A DNA stretch of 64,000 bases, from NCBI RefSeq assembly GCF_025766255.1, contig NW_026516814.1:1-64000 (forward strand). Direction: 5' to 3'. Below the pieces are notes generated by a model, which was not told the DNA's origin, did no database searches, and saw only the letters and a program-made list of their open reading frames with translations. Source of the DNA: Zychaea mexicana. Its lineage: Eukaryota > Mucoromycota > Mucoromycetes > Mucorales > Lichtheimiaceae. Every line of letters starts with the position of its first letter. Position 1 is the stretch's first letter. A program made the position numbers and the translations under genes. This document shows, piece after piece, positions 49,548 through 60,983 of the stretch.

Positions 49548-52095
49548 ATGCCTTACCAAGCTGGTTCTTCTTCCCGCGATGCCCGTGCTGCTCTTCATGA
49601 TGGGGTAATTATCAATCTGTGATCGGTCGTGCCGTGTTGTGTCGTGTTGTGTCGTGTTGTGTTGTATCGTGTTGTATCGCAAATCCCTAACATATATCGA
49701 TGCTTGTAATATTTTACGTAAGGCGCAAGAAAATCCTGTCCGAGCTCCCACATTACCTCGTATGCCTTCTGCCATGTCGGTGGATAGTGTATCGCTTGCT
49801 GCTGAAGAGACGGATGGAGAGGTCATCACTGATTCCGAATCTGTTTCTATGTCCATCGTACGATCGCAAGGCAGTGCTGCTACCAAGGAGAAAAGCTGGG
49901 TGATCAAGAACAAGTTAGGCGAGCGCTATGATGACGACAATGGCAAGCCGCGCATCCGATGTCTAGTTGCAAACTGTGGCAAGACGTTTGCATCCGAACA
50001 AGGCTCCACGTCCGCCGTTATCAAGCACTTGAACAAGGTCCATAATGTCACCAAGGAACATGGTCCACATACCGGAACTAAGCGTGCTGGCGGTCCACTT
50101 GACTCGTTTGTACAATCGAAACGTGCCCGTGTATTCACTGCCGAACTATTCATCAAGGCGTTCATCAAATTTATCGTAAAAAGCAAGTTACCATTTACCA
50201 TGGCTGAAAATGATGAATTGCAAGAACTTTTGGAAATCGCGCAATCTGCAAGTGACATGGAAATGGTGAAGCTTCCAAGTGCCGATACTATCACAAGAAA
50301 GGTAAAGAAATTAGTGATTTTGTTTTTTTTAGTTATGCACCATCAAAAAGAAAATAATTCTAATATCCTATTCCTTTGAATTTACCTTTAGACCATTGAA
50401 GAGTACAAGCTTTACAAAGCCAAGTTACGTTCCTTATTGGATACGCTTCCTACGATTTCGTGCACACTCGACGGTTGGACCAGCCCATACAACGATGCCT
50501 TCTTAACTGTTACTGGGCACTGGATCTCGCAAACGACCTGGAAAATGCATGAAGTTATCCTTGGCTTTGTGCCACTGAACGGACCCCACTCGGCGGAAAA
50601 CTTGGCCAATGCTTTCATAGGTGTCTTGCACGACTTCGGCTTAGGACCCAAGTTGTTCACGATTACGACGGATAATGCCTCCAACATGAAAAAAATGGCC
50701 CGTGTCATCGAAGAGCACGGTAACGAGAACGGATGGTACGCACTCAAAATTAATATAGCAATGCATAATGTATAGTATAGCCTATTTGTAAACTTACATA
50801 ATACCATTATAACTGTAGGTCGTTCCACGCTGATAAGCATCATATACCCTGCCTTGGTCATGTGCTTAACTTGGCTGTCCAGGATATTCTGCGTTGGGGA
50901 TTGGAACCAGTAACGAACGATGTTTGTGCCGATACCGACGCCGATGATCTAGAAGGAGGGAACGATGGCGATGTCGATGCAACATACGAGGTCAATGCTG
51001 AGCAAGTTTTGGAAGAGCAAGAAATAGAAGCGATGAGCGTACTTATCAAGCTGCGCAAAGGAATTACGAAGATTCGGTAAGTTATCACTATCATCAAACA
51101 GCCGTTTTTACTACTTGAGATATTCATTAGCACTATGTACTCATCACGCTGTTTAATGACATAGTTCCTCACCCCAACGCTCGGAGAAGTTCATGCGCCA
51201 GCAGCAAACTGATTGTTGTACCCAGCTCATCCTCCAACTCGATGTGCGCACCCGCTGGAACTCCACGTACGAGATGCTTGCCCGTGCTTCCTTACTGCGC
51301 GAACCGTACAATGTGATGTGCACCAATAGCACCAACGACGAGCTCCTCCCATACATCCTAACGCAAGAAGAGTGGAAGCGAGTTGACCAGCTGAGGGAAA
51401 TGCTGAAGCCATTTTACGAGTCCACCTTGGACCTCTCAGCAAGTACGAGCCACGCCACCATCAATGTCGCCATTGCACACTACAACAAGCTCATGGATTG
51501 CCTGGAAGACGTCGATAACAAGGAATATCCACGAGAATTGAAACGAGCAGCAAGACGCGGCCTGGAAAAGCTTCGAAAATACTACTGCAAGGTCGATGAC
51601 ACGGACGTATACGCCATTGCAACGGCGATGGATCCTCGGATGAAGTTTTCTTGGTGGCGCCAAGCTGGATGGGAACCCGAGTACCAAGTCATGAGCCAAA
51701 ATATGGTGCACCGAGCCTGGGCTGCATTCCCCAAGGACGTTGCTATGCGGCCGGAGGTGAATGAAGAGGTGCAAAAGCTGTACGATCTATACAGAACATC
51801 AACGAGCGGCGACGAATTGGACGATTACTTGGAAGAACGGTTAAGAAGACCAGAACCAAGCCAGGAGGGGCAAGGATCGCCGGTCTTGAACTACTGGAAA
51901 TCCCAGCCACAGTGGCCCAATTTGGCAGCAATGGCAGCGCAGTACTTGGCGGTTCCGGTCACTTCAACACCCTCAGAACGGTGCTTTTCACGAAGTCGAC
52001 TGTTACTGCCGTACACGCGCAATCGCCTCCAACCGGAAAGCATCGAACGTTTGATGCTTCTAGATTCATGGTGCTCCTTTGACTTCGACGATTAG
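49548..52095 (+). CDS. hAT family transposase (BED finger, RNase H-like DDE core, hAT dimerisation domain)
   Basis: Five exons (49548-49604, 49723-50301, 50392-50735, 50819-51076, 51165-52095), all in phase, encode about 722 aa. Near the N-terminus is a BED-type finger (CLVANCGKTF, STSAVIKHLNKVH). The RNase H-like core shows TLDGWTS (Asp239) and ITTDNASNM (Asp306), then CLGHVLNLAVQD and LDVRTRWNSTYEML. The C-terminus is the hAT dimerisation block with YLAVPVTSTPSERCFSRS (Glu684) and NRLQPESIERLMLL. It cuts and pastes its own element and possibly related MITEs. It looks fully intact. Confidence 0.93.
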
Positions 52096-52440
52096 TCCTT
52101 CCTTTTTTTTCCGTGCTCCTTTTTCTTCTGCCCTTTTTCCCCCTCTTTGCTTTCTCTTTCTTTGCTTCCTCTTTCTGCTTTCCCACTACCTTTTTTTCCT
52201 GCCCCTTCCTCCCCTCCGCTCTTCATTTTCTACTTCCTTTTTGTTCCCTTCGTCTTGATATACCGTCCGTGCAACAAAATAAAGATCAGACCTTTATATA
52301 CAGGGTCTCTTTGGGAAACAAAATATATCTTCGACGTTTTGTGAATGGTCTTTTGCTTCTTTAGTTTAAATTCTAGTCACTCATTGTGTTAATCATGAAA
52401 TCATTAAAAGCACCATGTAGTCTTCGGTTCTTCGGTTCTA

Positions 52441-52536
52441 CGTAGAAAATGTCGGTTCGGTTCCGGTTCGGTTCTTGATAGGAACCGAACCGTGTTTTTA
52501 CGGTTCCGGTTCGGTTCGGTTCCGGTTCCACGGTTC
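52441..52536. repeat. Right subterminal GGTTCGG/CCGAACC repeat cluster of the hAT element
   Basis: Mirror of the cluster at the left end; includes both orientations of the 7-bp unit and ends a few bases before the terminal TGAGGATCCCTA. Confidence 0.75.
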
Positions 52537-52563
52537 TGATGAGGATCCCTAGTATGCACCATA

Positions 52564-53358
52564 TTTTCTCTATTTTTAGAAATAATAATAAGGATAATGA
52601 AATTATCTTTTATTAATTATTTCAGATAAAAGATAATTATTTTATAATTATTCTTTTATCAAAACATTAAAATAAGTATATTTATTTTATTTTTATAAAA
52701 TTTAAAACATGCTTGCATTTTAAATTTCTGTGTAATATAAATAAATAATCATGTGATTTTTTATTGTTACATAGTAGGAACATTAAATTCTTAAATGTTT
52801 TAGGATATTCCTAGATAGAAAGAAAAAAGAATGAATTGTTTTTTTGTTCTAAATGTAAATAATAAACAATAGAAGGGCTTTGTATTGTCTGTTTTATATT
52901 GTGTGATGTGATGTAATGTGGTAGTATTGGAATTTGAAAATTAAAATATTAAAATTAATATAATGAAAAAAAAATTATATTTTTCTTAGTATTTAAGAAC
53001 ATAAAAAAAATTAAAAAAAATTATATTTTCATTTTATATTAAATAATTAATATATATACATTAATTAAACCAGGGCTAAATATTTACTTTTGTTTAATTC
53101 CTAAAGTGTTTAGCAATGGAGTCTGCAATGTATACTTGGACTTGCTTTACCTATGATTGGTAGAAAGGCGTGTAAAATAGATGGTCAGCTTTGTCAAATG
53201 AAAAATCACGAAACTATTAACTTGAGAAACCTTTGATGTTGATCACTACTAATAGAGATAATGTCTTGACTTAATCAAAGATTACCAATAACTGCAGTAA
53301 TGATAGTGTTCTTGATAGTTTGATCTTGTAATAAAGCCTTGCTGAATATATTAGAACC
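52564..53358. other. Very A/T-rich spacer between the transposon nest and the foldback element
   Basis: Strongly A/T-rich (many TTTATTA and AAATTA stretches at 52564-53060), suggesting old repeat DNA changed by C-to-T mutation or simply low selection. No coding frame was seen. Confidence 0.5.
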
Positions 53359-53854
53359 AGGTCGAAGAGCAAAATACTTATTCTGCCCCAAATTTAACTT
53401 TGAAAGTCAGTTGGGAGAGAGTGTAAAGACAGTTGAAAAAAAACATTAAAGTGTACTTGTCATCTTGTTTCATAAGAGAATTGTATATTTCAACCATATG
53501 AAAGGTAAGTAAAGAGAGAATGGGAGGGGCAAGATCTTACTACTACAAGAGGAGAAACAAAAATGGAGGTAAAAAACAAACCACTTTTCATATAAAAAAT
53601 AAACTTGGTTTGTTATTATTACTTCTTTACAACTTCCTTTTTCACCTCCATTTTTGTTTTTCTCATTGTAGTAGTAAGATCTTGCCTCTCCCGTTCTCTC
53701 TTTACTTACCTTTCATATGGTTGAAATATACAATTCTCTTATGAAACAAGATGACAAGTACACTTTAATGTTTTTTTTCAACTGTCTTTACACTCTCTCC
53801 CAACTGACTTTCAAAGTTAAATTTGGGGCAGAATAAGTATTTTAGGTCGAAGAG
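53359..53854. mobile_element. Foldback (Mutator-like MITE) element: two 199-nt inverted arms, 11-bp target duplication
   Basis: Arms 53371-53569 and 53645-53843 are reverse complements with only a few mismatches (two single-base differences near 53509-53516 and a short patch near 53548-53556) around a 75-nt loop. Outer ends begin AAAATACTTATTCTGCCCC. Direct copies of AGGTCGAAGAG flank it (53359-53369 and 53844-53854), with one unmatched base (C) at 53370. Long terminal repeats and a 9-11-bp duplication point to the Mutator (MULE) group. It has no coding capacity. Confidence 0.88.
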
Positions 53855-56800
53855 GTAGTGTCATTGAGGCCAAATCAGAGATAGTTTATAGAATTAAAAT
53901 CCATAATCTTAAAAATATGTTCGATATCATATACAAAATCTTTTTTACATTACTATTCTTTATATTTTTAAATTTATTTCTTATATGAAATGGATAATGT
54001 GTTTATATAAATGGATAGATTGACTTCATGCTACAATGCTTAGCTGATTGCCGTAGTAATTGCTGTATGCTGTGTATGCTTTTGATATTGAACCGAATAC
54101 CTTATTCTGATGATGTTTTAGGCAATGTAATGTTAATGTGTTTTACCACCACACTTTATTCATATCATACATATCGTTCCGTTTCATCGTACTACAATCA
54201 ATACGAGCTCGATGCAAAATATCATATAAATTCATAAAGCAGCATAGAGTTTTGTCAATAGTGTATTATTTCACATTGATCTTGCACAGGCTTTAAATAC
54301 TCATCAAGCTAAGCAAATGTTGTGCGCAAAACAGAGCAGCATGTGGTTTCTCTATACACTTCTTGTGCATTGGTGGTGGTATGTAGCAGAACAATCAACA
54401 GAAGAGTGATTGAAACGGACAGCATGCGCATGAATACGTTATCCTGAAATCATCACACCATAACAATCATCTTACGTTCCAGAAAAACCTTTTATATCAT
54501 CCTCCAGCACTGCCATCAATAGCAGGGACTTGTTTATTATTTTCTGGATTGGGTGGCCCTGCATTACTACTCCCGCAAAAATGTGATTCGCACCTGTGGA
54601 GTTGATGTCCAGTCGGAAGCATGTGCATTGAACGGTGTTATAAATCAATCATGTAGGATCAAGTAATATATGATGCGTGAGTAAAAGCTACATCCGGGTA
54701 AATGCCTCAGATAGTAGCTAATGTTAATTACGTGATCCATACAATGACAACTTCTTCTTGAGCATAGCCAATCCGCGTTACACCAAGATGTGTATGGATG
54801 AGGAAATGTCTGCACAAGTGAGGTTATGAAGGAAATAACAGCAATTGTTAATGATGGATACAACATTTCGCCAAATATAGGCTTCGCCGAGAGCAACTCA
54901 ACTCACAAAGCACCTTTGACTTATCTATTTTATTACACAAACGCCATACACATGCATAAATCCCCTTAAAACGAAAGACTTAAATGTATAGAGCCGTTAG
55001 AACACCCGATATGAAGTTCAATCATAAATTTCGTCTTAAAAAGGAAAAGAAAGAAGCTCTTGAAAAACTCATAAGTTTTCTACTCACTGCTAAAAGCTCT
55101 TGTCCTCAAGTCTTTTAAAAAAAGGTCAGGGTAAAAAAAAAAGCGGGGCTCTACATCGCCTGAGGCAGCAGCATAACACACACTGTCGTGGCCGTATAGG
55201 CCATAACAAGTCAATCTTGACATTGCATCAACCAGGGCTGCAAGGCAGCATATCCTTGTACAAGACCCTATATGAAGTCTTCTTCCATCCTGGCTGACTG
55301 GACTCTTTGTATATAGTGCAGATGTGCTATGTACTTGTTGCCATAATATATCTTGGACCAACAATCAAAGAGTTAAAAAATAAACCTCAGGAACTATTTT
55401 TGGAATCCTACATAATGCAAGCAGGCATCGCGACCGTCACAAGTGATGTGATATGCACAGACCACCAGATGATTTGTTACAGAATATGCAATATCGTAGG
55501 CACAACTAAATCAGTAATAAAATCTATAGTACTCACGCGACAACGTGACCGCCTTCGTGAGGCCCGATGTGATCAAGTTATTGAATTTAGGTTATAGTAC
55601 ATATAGAGTAACAGCTAAATCACCAATCTGTTCATGCAAAAAAGTGATAGAGTTATAAATTTATCGCGTGGGTACTGTAGCATGCGCTTTCAATGTGTAT
55701 GTGCTAGTGCATTCAAGTAGCAGAAAAATTTGATGACCATCCTTGTTTTGACGTTCTATCCGCTTGAAGCTCAAAAGTGATAAACTTCCTAGCAAGTACA
55801 GTAACATCGGTTGTTGTTCTGAGAAAGCAAATACAAGAGGAAAAAAAAAAGAGGAGAGTACCATACATCTCAACTAGTATGGCCGAGACAATGGCGGCTA
55901 TGCTTATTATGTGTAACCAGACCATCCAAGGGAAACCATTATAAGATCTTACGTAAACTTTCGCACGACATATCATAACTTTGGTGCGAGAAGGGGGTTA
56001 TTATCAATTATAGCCAGGGCTGTGGGCGGTGTGTGCGTAAACATTCACAAGAACCAAAAGTATTGATGTTCAACATACGTGTTATGAGAGCGAAGATTTC
56101 TGTCTTGTTCGCCGCAATACCTCATGTTATAGTTAGCGCTATAATGCTTACGTTTCATCATCGTCATCGTCAGCTGACACATAGAATTAACGTATTTATA
56201 CATGAGTGGTTGAAAAAATGGTAATCCATGAAAGGGGAAGATAGGTCACGGGTGTATCGGCAAGAAAAAGAGAAAGTCATTGTTTCCAAGTTGCTCAAGT
56301 TTCTGAGGAATCTCCTTTTGATGCAGACTTGCAAGTCTAGAGGAGTGAGGTCCTGTTTGTCCTTACGTACCAACTTGGCATGAGATTTGCCAAGAGATCA
56401 AAATGACTTGCTCAATAAAATTGAATGGTGAATGGTGAATGGTTTCCATTTGTGCTTCATGATCACAAAGCACTTGACAAGCACAGTATGAATGCGTAAT
56501 TTTCACCCTCAAAAAATAGGCGACACGGGAAAACTATGCTCGCATGCTAGATGAAACTGCATATGAACATGTTACTGGTTTCGACTTGAGCTCACAGTAA
56601 CATTTGTGATCTATTTTTTTATCAATATTACACAATATTGTACATACGGTTGCTGAAGAATTATGATATCATCTTATTAAGGATCACATAAGACTGCAAA
56701 ATTTGCAAGTCCCGTCGTCATCTGCGCCATTGTTTTAGTCTAATCCTCTCATTATCGGGGTTAGGGCCAAAAAAAACGATCCAAAATAGATAGCATGGTT

Positions 56801-56893
56801 TTAAAAGGATCGACGTCTTTCCACTCGCAACATTTTTTGATCTTTTTCCTTTTCATAGAATACCCCTCGCTCCTTTTTATTCTTTACACACGA
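53855..56893. other. 3-kb region right of the foldback element, no gene recognised
   Basis: A/T-rich with scattered short frames on both strands. One minus-strand frame (55713-55976) has a hydrophobic stretch but no family resemblance or clear partner exons. 54030-54160 resembles 47405-47510 inside the mariner element at roughly 70 percent by eye. Confidence 0.45.
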
Positions 56894-58300
56894 ATGTTTC
56901 GACCTGCACGATCATATCGGTCTTGGGTTGCCGGTTGTACTGCCGTAGTCGGTTTCTTATTGTTAACACATATACTGCTACTACGACCGACACCCAACAA
57001 TACGTCTAGCGTCAGCTGGCAATCCTGGCTACGAAGACCGCGCGCGAAGCCATGGACCCTTAGTCGCGACCCCAGTACTAGTATCAGCAGCAGCAGCAGT
57101 AAATCCTTACCACTATCAGAGAAGTTCTTGACGTTTCTCCCGCATTCCGGCCTTCACAATCAACGTATTGCTCTCATCAACGCAGCTATTCTCGCCCATG
57201 CACTTAACCGCACACTACTAATGCCAGAGCTTAATCTCGGCAAAGCTACGTTTTGGCGACCGTCGGGCGATTTGGCCGAGAAACTTGCGCGTTGTCCCGG
57301 CAACAATTTGAAAACAGAGAGTTGCTATGACTATCGTGACTATGTACCCGTACCAGTCGACGAGATCTTTGACTTGACACCGCTCCACGAGCTGGGTATC
57401 CGAACGATGCAACGGCACGACATGAGCCAGGACTACTTTTTACGCTACTGGGGCATCGACGAAAACAACGCCGACGAGATGATGTACATACTTGACGACA
57501 CTACACGATACTCATATCAGATTCACGACGAGCTAGTAGTGCCCAACGCCACCTTGAAGCAGTTCCAGACACGAGTGGACATACAAGACCTCGCTAAAAG
57601 ACAAGAGCCGTTCATCTTGTTTGGCTCGCTGTTTGGGTCGCAACGATTGGCACTCACTCGGTCCGACCTGCTCAACATGCGCGAATATCTACGTCAACAA
57701 GTCGGCGTAAAACATCCGGCCGTGCTTCACGAGGCGAATGAAATTGTTGACCGCCTCGGCGGGCCCAACAATTATTTAAGCGTGCATCTGCGACAAGGCG
57801 ACGGTCGATTTAAAAAGGAAGCCAAAAAGACGACTGACCAGATCCGCCGCGCCCTCAAAAAATGTGCACAATCACACAACAATGACGGAAGCGATGGGGA
57901 AGACGAAGACGACGAAGAAACCAACTTGGCAGAGTTGCAGCAGCATATTGACGATCGCCCCTTGCTCCTCAAGGCGTGCGTTGCTGCGCAAGGAAAACAG
58001 CGGCACCCGAGCCTACGACTCATTTACATGGCTACTGACACAAAATCTCCACGCGAAAAGTTCGCCGATCTCTATGACGAGTTTGTATGTCTATTTACGC
58101 TTAATGATTTTCCAGACGTCGTACAGGCTATCCGTGACACAATATCCGACGAAGACCCCTATTTACGGGACGGAAAACGCTTACTGCCGCTGGTCGATGG
58201 CGAAGTTGCTGCAAATGCTGATCATTTTGTCCCAACGCCGAAAAGTACTTTCTCAGGATATATCCGCCAACGAAACGCCTTATTTCATGAGTTGATTTAA
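56894..58300 (+). CDS. Type II membrane protein of the O-fucosyltransferase superfamily
   Basis: Single-exon frame, 468 aa from MFRPARS; an upstream in-frame ATG at 56795 would add 33 mostly hydrophobic residues. The start chosen gives a short basic cytosolic tail, one helix (residues about 10-29, WVAGCTAVVGFLLLTHILLL) and a Ser-rich stem, as in Golgi glycosyltransferases. The lumenal part has PHSGLHNQRIALINAAILAH and ALNRTLLMPEL (the N-terminal binding block of GDP-fucose O-fucosyltransferases), CYDYRDYVPVPVDEIFD, and the HxR-type SVHLRQGDGRF that contacts the sugar nucleotide in this fold. An acidic insert (DGSDGEDEDDEETN) interrupts the second half. GDP-fucose as donor is inferred from family. 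Confidence 0.82.
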   Translation: MFRPARSYRSWVAGCTAVVGFLLLTHILLLRPTPNNTSSVSWQSWLRRPRAKPWTLSRDPSTSISSSSSKSLPLSEKFLTFLPHSGLHNQRIALINAAILAHALNRTLLMPELNLGKATFWRPSGDLAEKLARCPGNNLKTESCYDYRDYVPVPVDEIFDLTPLHELGIRTMQRHDMSQDYFLRYWGIDENNADEMMYILDDTTRYSYQIHDELVVPNATLKQFQTRVDIQDLAKRQEPFILFGSLFGSQRLALTRSDLLNMREYLRQQVGVKHPAVLHEANEIVDRLGGPNNYLSVHLRQGDGRFKKEAKKTTDQIRRALKKCAQSHNNDGSDGEDEDDEETNLAELQQHIDDRPLLLKACVAAQGKQRHPSLRLIYMATDTKSPREKFADLYDEFVCLFTLNDFPDVVQAIRDTISDEDPYLRDGKRLLPLVDGEVAANADHFVPTPKSTFSGYIRQRNALFHELI

Positions 58301-60136
58301 CCTTCTACAGTTTCATGGCGTCTGTGTATGTACAGTAATATTTCATTTGTTTTTCTATTCTAAGGCATCTCTTTTTTCCTCCTCAGTCCGGATCGGCTGA
58401 ACTTGTAAATTACTTATATTAGGAGAAGCTACAATCACTATCACCTTCATTACACTGTATATCATATGACTCAATACATTCTATTAAGACAATACATTTC
58501 ATTTGCACCCACCTAATTGTTTTACTAGACTTTATATATGTGCTTGTAAAAGAGGTGACATCTGGGGCAGCAAATAGAAAAATCTGCGCTAACCGGAGCA
58601 GAACGTGCTAAACAAAATATATGCATATCAGTTTTCTTTAAAGTAAAGCATGTCTTGGCTGTATAACAAGAAAAATTTTGTAGTCTAGAAGCAATATACA
58701 GGATCTCATTATACTAGAAAGAAAATGGTTCCCATTAACGACACGCTGAACAAACCAAACAGCAAGGGTCATACATATTTTTCAAGGTCTTTTTACAAGA
58801 TCAAGTGATTATCCATTCCCAAACTGACAGTATCACTTAAAGAACTAGAGTGGAGCCATGTAAAATTACAGTGCACAGTATCACAATCTTTTGCTACCAT
58901 ACTGCAGCCGTCAGTCAGTTCTGTTCACCGCAGTGATAAATGCATGCAATCGATTTTTCTCTTATTTATTTACACGCATGCAAAAGATAGTCATAGATAC
59001 ACATATAAACTGTATTTCCAGCTGACCCGGCGTATCGTTGGATTCTTCAGTTTGAAGAAAAACGAACAGTATGATATCGCAGTAATATTAATCCGTCAGC
59101 AAAATGATGTTTTTAAGTGTTGTCATTATAATATTTCAATGCGCAAATTATCTTCAATACAATCAGCTCGTCATGCTAAAAGCAGGTATACGCAGCAGTG
59201 TGCCCTTGATGGCGGCGATATAGATACATGCAGCTGTGATAATTGCCACATGCCATTTGAAGCTATCACTTATCGAGTTGACAAAAAACAGCCTTTTTAA
59301 GCTATAGGAGCGCACTTTTATCAGAAATCAGGTTCCTTGATCTCGCTCTACCTTACCAGTATTTATATCCAATTATATAGCTTGTTGGGTCATATTCACT
59401 GTTCAGATCTTTGTAGCTATAAATATATACGTCCATACGTCGAATTTGACAACATCAACCTGTGATTACTGAGTTTTGATCAGGGCTATCGTATTATACA
59501 TTTTGAGTATGTACTATGCTTGAAAAAGCCAGATCATCTCTTGTACACATCAATCAATATGTATAATAGATTAAATAAGCTGCGTACTCTTCTTCAGCAA
59601 GGTCACACAAAAGAACAAGTCCAATTAACAATTCTCTGTAGCCACACGCCCACAAACACGCACTCACGGATCACTTTAGAAGAATACTTCACGTGAATCG
59701 AGGCCTTGATGCTTAATTAGCGTTTAGGGGAGAATGTGAAATTGATTGAACCATATATAGAGAATGGATGTTTCGAATTGCATAATATATCAGCAACAAA
59801 GCAGATGATCATCACTCAGATCTATGTCGATTGATAAAATAACTTGAATATTGCAAGGGATGAGAAAAAAATCAGTTGTTTATTAGTACTTGATAGTGTT
59901 ACGTATATCAACATTAAGGGCTTCGTCATTTGTTTCGTATGAACGGAAAGTCTGAATGAATATGTGAGGGGTTATTCTTCTTATGTTTATGTGGAACCAT
60001 CGGATCCCAGATCTTGCTGTTGCCCAACTTCTCTTTCCGCTACTGTCAAAGTATTCCATTATGGTCCTCACATTTTAACCAAGCGCTGCATATGCTAATT
60101 CATCTTCCGAGGACTACATAATATCAAAAACAGCAG
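58301..60136. other. 1.8-kb intergenic region
   Basis: Between the convergent 3' ends of the fucosyltransferase-like and bHLH genes, longer than needed for two 3' UTRs. A/T-rich; short frames (for example 58944-59300, plus strand) have no family resemblance. No repeat was recognised. Confidence 0.5.
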
Positions 60137-60983
60137 TTAGCTTTTTTTTGTAGATATTCGTCTGACGATATGTTTAGGCTTGGTAACACTTGCATCTTCC
60201 TCATAAACCCTACAGAGTATGGGCGTAATATAAATGTTAGCATGATTAAATTTTATACAATCGTCATTTGTGCTACATACGGTTCTCCCAGAAGCCCTTG
60301 CAAATCTCGTACTTGATCCTTGAGATCATCCTTGACTGAAATCAGATGTCGAATATGATCCACCGCTATTATTTATAACAAGGTATCATATAATCATACA
60401 TGTGTATGTGTTTGTGTAAGTTAGGCACATTTCTGTCCCTCTCTTTTCCTCTCTTCCGAATCGAAGAAAAAAGATGATATAATAAGAAACAGAAATTCTC
60501 ACATTTTTGCAGGATAAGCGCTTCACTACGATTTCCTTGACTCAAGGACGGCACGACTTCAATCAATTGTTCGAAACCAAGGCGGATGTTTTGTCGCCGC
60601 TTTTGTTCGGATGCAATATGATTAGCCTTCTTTTCGGCTTCCGTTAATAATTCATGAGGTGCTTTCCGTGCTCGTCGTTGTCGACGAGGTTGTGGTTGCT
60701 GTTGACTGTTGTTTCCTGGGTCAGACGACGACGACGGTGAAGATAATGCTGCTGCAGAGTCTTCTCTAGAAGAGTCGTCTAATTCGTCTAATGCTCGTTT
60801 TTTGCGAGCTGTAGGTCGATTCGAATCAGTCGCTTTTTCAACGTCTAAAGTTACGTTATACAAAGCATAAAACAGCTCAATAGTCAATCAGGTACCGTTC
60901 TGATTGGAGCATACTACAGAAAGTGTACCTTTGTCGCAGTTTAATTGACTAGGAAGCTGTTTGTTATCGTCAGGCGAGGTCAT
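60137..60983 (-). CDS. bHLH transcription factor, INO4-like
   Basis: Four exons (60983-60929, 60844-60503, 60365-60281, 60209-60137) with matching phase give about 184 aa. Residues about 88-145 are the basic helix-loop-helix: the basic part reads ANHIASEQKRRQNIRLGF with His94, Glu98 and Arg102, the E-box (CACGTG/CANNTG) reading pattern of class B factors, then LIEVVPSL...SEALILQK and, across the intron, SVDHIRHLISVKDDLKDQV. Ahead of it is a disordered Ser/Gln stretch with two Arg/Lys-rich patches (possible nuclear localisation). The NH-x-ASEQKRR...IR-GF pattern resembles fungal INO4-type partners in lipid and inositol control; the target genes are not inferable. Divergent from FKBP12. Confidence 0.87.

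Larger units (their letters stand above)
48164..52559. mobile_element. Apparently complete autonomous hAT transposon with 8-bp target duplication
   Basis: The element body is 48172-52551 (4380 bp). Ends are TAGGGGTCCTCA and the complement of TAGGGATCCTCA (11 of 12 matching). Flanking 8-bp direct duplications GTATGCAC (48164-48171 and 52552-52559) are identical. Both subterminal regions carry dense GGTTCGG/CCGAACC repeats (48186-48292 and 52441-52536). The transposase gene lies inside with all splice junctions in phase and no internal stop. Identical duplications and an intact gene suggest a recent insertion. Confidence 0.95.
44815..52563. mobile_element. Tc1/mariner (IS630)-type transposon, split by a nested hAT element
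   Basis: The left terminal inverted repeat is 44817-44842 (begins TGGTGCATACTGTCTT). The right one is its perfect 26-bp complement, split as 48148-48171 and 52560-52561 by the nested hAT element. TA dinucleotides flank both ends (44815-44816 and 52562-52563), the target duplication expected of this superfamily. Without the later insertion the element is about 3.36 kb, or about 3.07 kb if the nested MITE is also removed. It carries one DDE transposase gene on the minus strand, now with a frameshift. Its right terminal repeat is interrupted, so mobilisation in this state is unlikely. Confidence 0.9.

Noticed and set aside
53520..53744. 74-codon frame inside the foldback element
   Set aside because: It runs through the arm, loop and complementary arm; its hydrophobic sequence results from the pyrimidine-rich right arm.
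55713..55976. Minus-strand frame with a hydrophobic segment
   Set aside because: One possible membrane helix only; no start context, partner exon or family resemblance.
56795..56893. Upstream in-frame ATG as start of the fucosyltransferase-like protein
   Set aside because: It would place a second hydrophobic stretch ahead of the type II anchor; the MFRPARS start gives the usual Golgi topology. Not excluded.
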